Below are positions 62,804 to 64,000 of a stretch of 64,000 nt of DNA, in pieces; positions within the stretch are counted from its first letter, which is position 1, and every line of letters starts with the position of its first letter. Position numbers and translations under genes: made by a program. Where the stretch lies: positions 62,001-126,000 of the forward strand of contig QCGX01000001.1 of the NCBI GenBank assembly GCA_003278125.1, written 5' to 3'. Source of the stretch: Pelagibacteraceae bacterium AG-390-C22. Its GTDB lineage: Bacteria; Pseudomonadota; Alphaproteobacteria; Pelagibacterales; Pelagibacteraceae. Under the pieces are notes generated by a model. The model made no database searches, had not been told where the DNA came from, and saw only the letters and a program-made list of their open reading frames with translations.

Positions 62804-63692
62804 TTTTTTCTAAAAGGTATTCAAGCAATATATGCGGAAAAGTAAGTGACGCCAAACCAATAAATATCACCTTATAAATGGCCTCATCAAGCTTATAAAA
62901 ATTATTTAAAAAATATATTGCCAATAAAAATATTAATCCTGTGACAAAAGTTAAAGGAATTGCTCTATTTATAAATTTTTTTAGCCCTGCTTTGAAAGAT
63001 TTATCTAGCTCAAAAATTAGCGTAATAGAATGTCTTACCGAATGAAGAAAACAAAAATAAAGGGTGAAAGCCAAAATGGGCGTTAAGAAAAAGTTTAATA
63101 TAATTAGTGATGAAAAATCCATAATCATAATTCCTTTTAAGTTAGTATTTTTTTTATTTGAAATGTATAAAGATGATAAAAAACTTAAGCATAATAGAAT
63201 TATTAAAAATTGGTCGTTAAAAATAGCAGACTCAAAAACATTAAAATTTAAAATTCTAAATATTTCATTTGTAGCGTTCCTTTGTAATAATAATGGAGTT
63301 AAGATTACAGATGACCCTTTTAAAAAAAATAAACATTCTGATATTAAAAATTTTCTTCTAAAAGAGAATACTGTATCCTCTTTTCCAAAATGATAAGCTG
63401 CAACAACTAAAAACAAAAATAAAACAATATTTGGAAGAATCAACCACAATACTATTATCAAAAGAGAAATTAATATATAAGCAAGATAAAAAGAAATAGT
63501 AGATTTATAACCAAAAAATTTCAAAAGTTTTTTTCCTTTAATATTATCTAACGCTCCATGGGAAATTCCTAAAATTAATATTAAGAACAAACAAAGTATT
63601 ATTGGTTCAAAATTTAACATAAGATAAAATGGACTTATCAAAATACATAAATTGAAGAATATTACTGAGTGATTAAAATTTATTTTTTCCAT
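62787..63692 (-). CDS. blh: Beta-carotene 15,15'-dioxygenase (Brp/Blh family)
   Basis: Cleaves beta-carotene to retinal, the chromophore of proteorhodopsin. The 301-residue membrane protein has about eight hydrophobic helices and the family's conserved His residues: LGISHGALDNIKGKK (about 43), YHFGKEDTVFS (about 100), FCFLHSVRHSITL (about 219) and FPHILLEYL (about 287). These His are the predicted iron ligands. It overlaps crtY by one base and ispH by 17. Blh beside CrtY is the usual retinal module in marine bacteria. Confidence 0.93.
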   Translation of the reverse strand: MEKINFNHSVIFFNLCILISPFYLMLNFEPIILCLFLILILGISHGALDNIKGKKLLKFFGYKSTISFYLAYILISLLIIVLWLILPNIVLFLFLVVAAYHFGKEDTVFSFRRKFLISECLFFLKGSSVILTPLLLQRNATNEIFRILNFNVFESAIFNDQFLIILLCLSFLSSLYISNKKNTNLKGIMIMDFSSLIILNFFLTPILAFTLYFCFLHSVRHSITLIFELDKSFKAGLKKFINRAIPLTFVTGLIFLLAIYFLNNFYKLDEAIYKVIFIGLASLTFPHILLEYLLEKNEKRT

Positions 63693-64000
63693 TAGTTAAA
63701 TAGCGCCTTTATAAAAATTAACTTAGGCATTTTGCTTATAATATTAATATCTTCTAAGATATTACTTTTGTTAGATAAAAATTTAATAATTGTATTCGGG
63801 GAAGCTTTAAACATATCGAAGAATATCTTTGGCATTTTTTCTGGATGACTTTCTAAAACTTTTAGAAATACTTTATCTAAAAACTGATATTTTTTTCCAA
63901 AATTGAATGTTTTTAGTTTTTCAATTTCATCAATATTATTTACAATATGTTTACTATGCTCTTGAATATTCAAAAAAGTATATCCTGTGCTTAATCTAGT
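63692..64000 (-). CDS. crtY: Lycopene beta-cyclase, C-terminal part (5' end outside window)
   Basis: The listed ORF starts at a TTG, but the frame stays open to the window edge: TRLSTGYTFLNIQEHSK precedes it. The RLSTGYTF stretch is the conserved part of CrtY-type lycopene cyclases, and the C-terminal ~100 helical residues (PKIFFDMF, FLSNKSNILED) fit that family. The protein makes beta-carotene for Blh, whose gene overlaps its stop by one base. At least two-thirds of the gene lies beyond base 64000. Confidence 0.85.
   Translation of the reverse strand, partial: TRLSTGYTFLNIQEHSKHIVNNIDEIEKLKTFNFGKKYQFLDKVFLKVLESHPEKMPKIFFDMFKASPNTIIKFLSNKSNILEDINIISKMPKLIFIKALFN

Overview
The window is a very AT-rich, gene-dense alphaproteobacterial chromosome segment that I assign to the SAR11 clade (Pelagibacterales, Candidatus Pelagibacter-like). 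The reasons are the low GC, nearly absent spacers, many 1-25 base gene overlaps, the mix of GcrA, a Rhizobium/Caulobacter-type HisRS and carotenoid/retinal genes, and proteins of SAR11 type. No insertion sequence, prophage, CRISPR array or rRNA is visible, and no stretch over 300 bases lacks a gene. The longest spacer, 28109-28345, is described below.

Layout. 1-7.0 kb: phosphate regulon (phoR tail, a secreted unknown protein, pstSCAB, phoU, phoB) with a PHO box and an intra-operon terminator. 7.0-11.1 kb: SixA-like phosphatase, ppk and ppx (polyphosphate). 11.3-12.6 kb: aquaporin, arsC and a small membrane protein (arsenic detoxification). 12.6-15.9 kb: znuA / znuCB-zur zinc-uptake cassette, flanked by an intact gcrA on one side and a broken copy of the gcrA 3' end on the other. 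16.5-21.6 kb: ABC-2 permease, argD-argF, membrane cytochrome c, kdsB, pheA. 21.66-24.4 kb: SRP RNA, dnaX, ybaB, recR. 24.4-28.1 kb: malate synthase G, accA with an added membrane anchor, cold-shock protein. 28.3-33.4 kb: tRNA-His, hisS, hisZ, hisG, facing groES-groEL. 33.6-40.0 kb: HAD protein, ribF, ileS, lspA, lipoprotein, pgi. 40-47.8 kb: rsmD, purD, then a lipid A/LPS operon (acyltransferase, lpxK, waaA, msbA) with ubiA. 47.8-52.0 kb: small redox and housekeeping genes. 52.0-58.6 kb: cytochrome c oxidase cluster (SCO1, two subunit-III-like genes, coxB, coxA, subunit IV, ctaB). 58.6-64 kb: thrC, peroxiredoxin, rnhA, thrB, ispH, blh and the tail of crtY, i.e. the edge of a retinal/proteorhodopsin supply cluster.

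The most notable observations are: (1) the znu-zur cassette lies between direct repeats of the gcrA 3' coding end, and over 16 aligned codons every nucleotide difference is at a third position, which looks like the scar of cassette insertion by recombination; (2) a perfect 30-base terminator palindrome, suited to groEL, lies inside the hisG reading frame upstream of its stop codon; (3) two structured RNAs (tRNA-His, SRP RNA) end 4-6 bases before the start codons of hisS and dnaX, so their processing would leave almost leaderless mRNAs; (4) the tRNA-His has no encoded G-1 and carries A73, matching the derived HisRS beside it. Clear regulatory sites are present for PhoB, Zur and sigma-32. I did not find a wholly new defence or mobile system.

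Several starts in the ORF track were corrected (pstA, kdsB, dnaX, recR, hisS, lspA, ubiA, rsmE, and the small gene at 57352). Family assignments come from motif recognition by eye; no database search was run.
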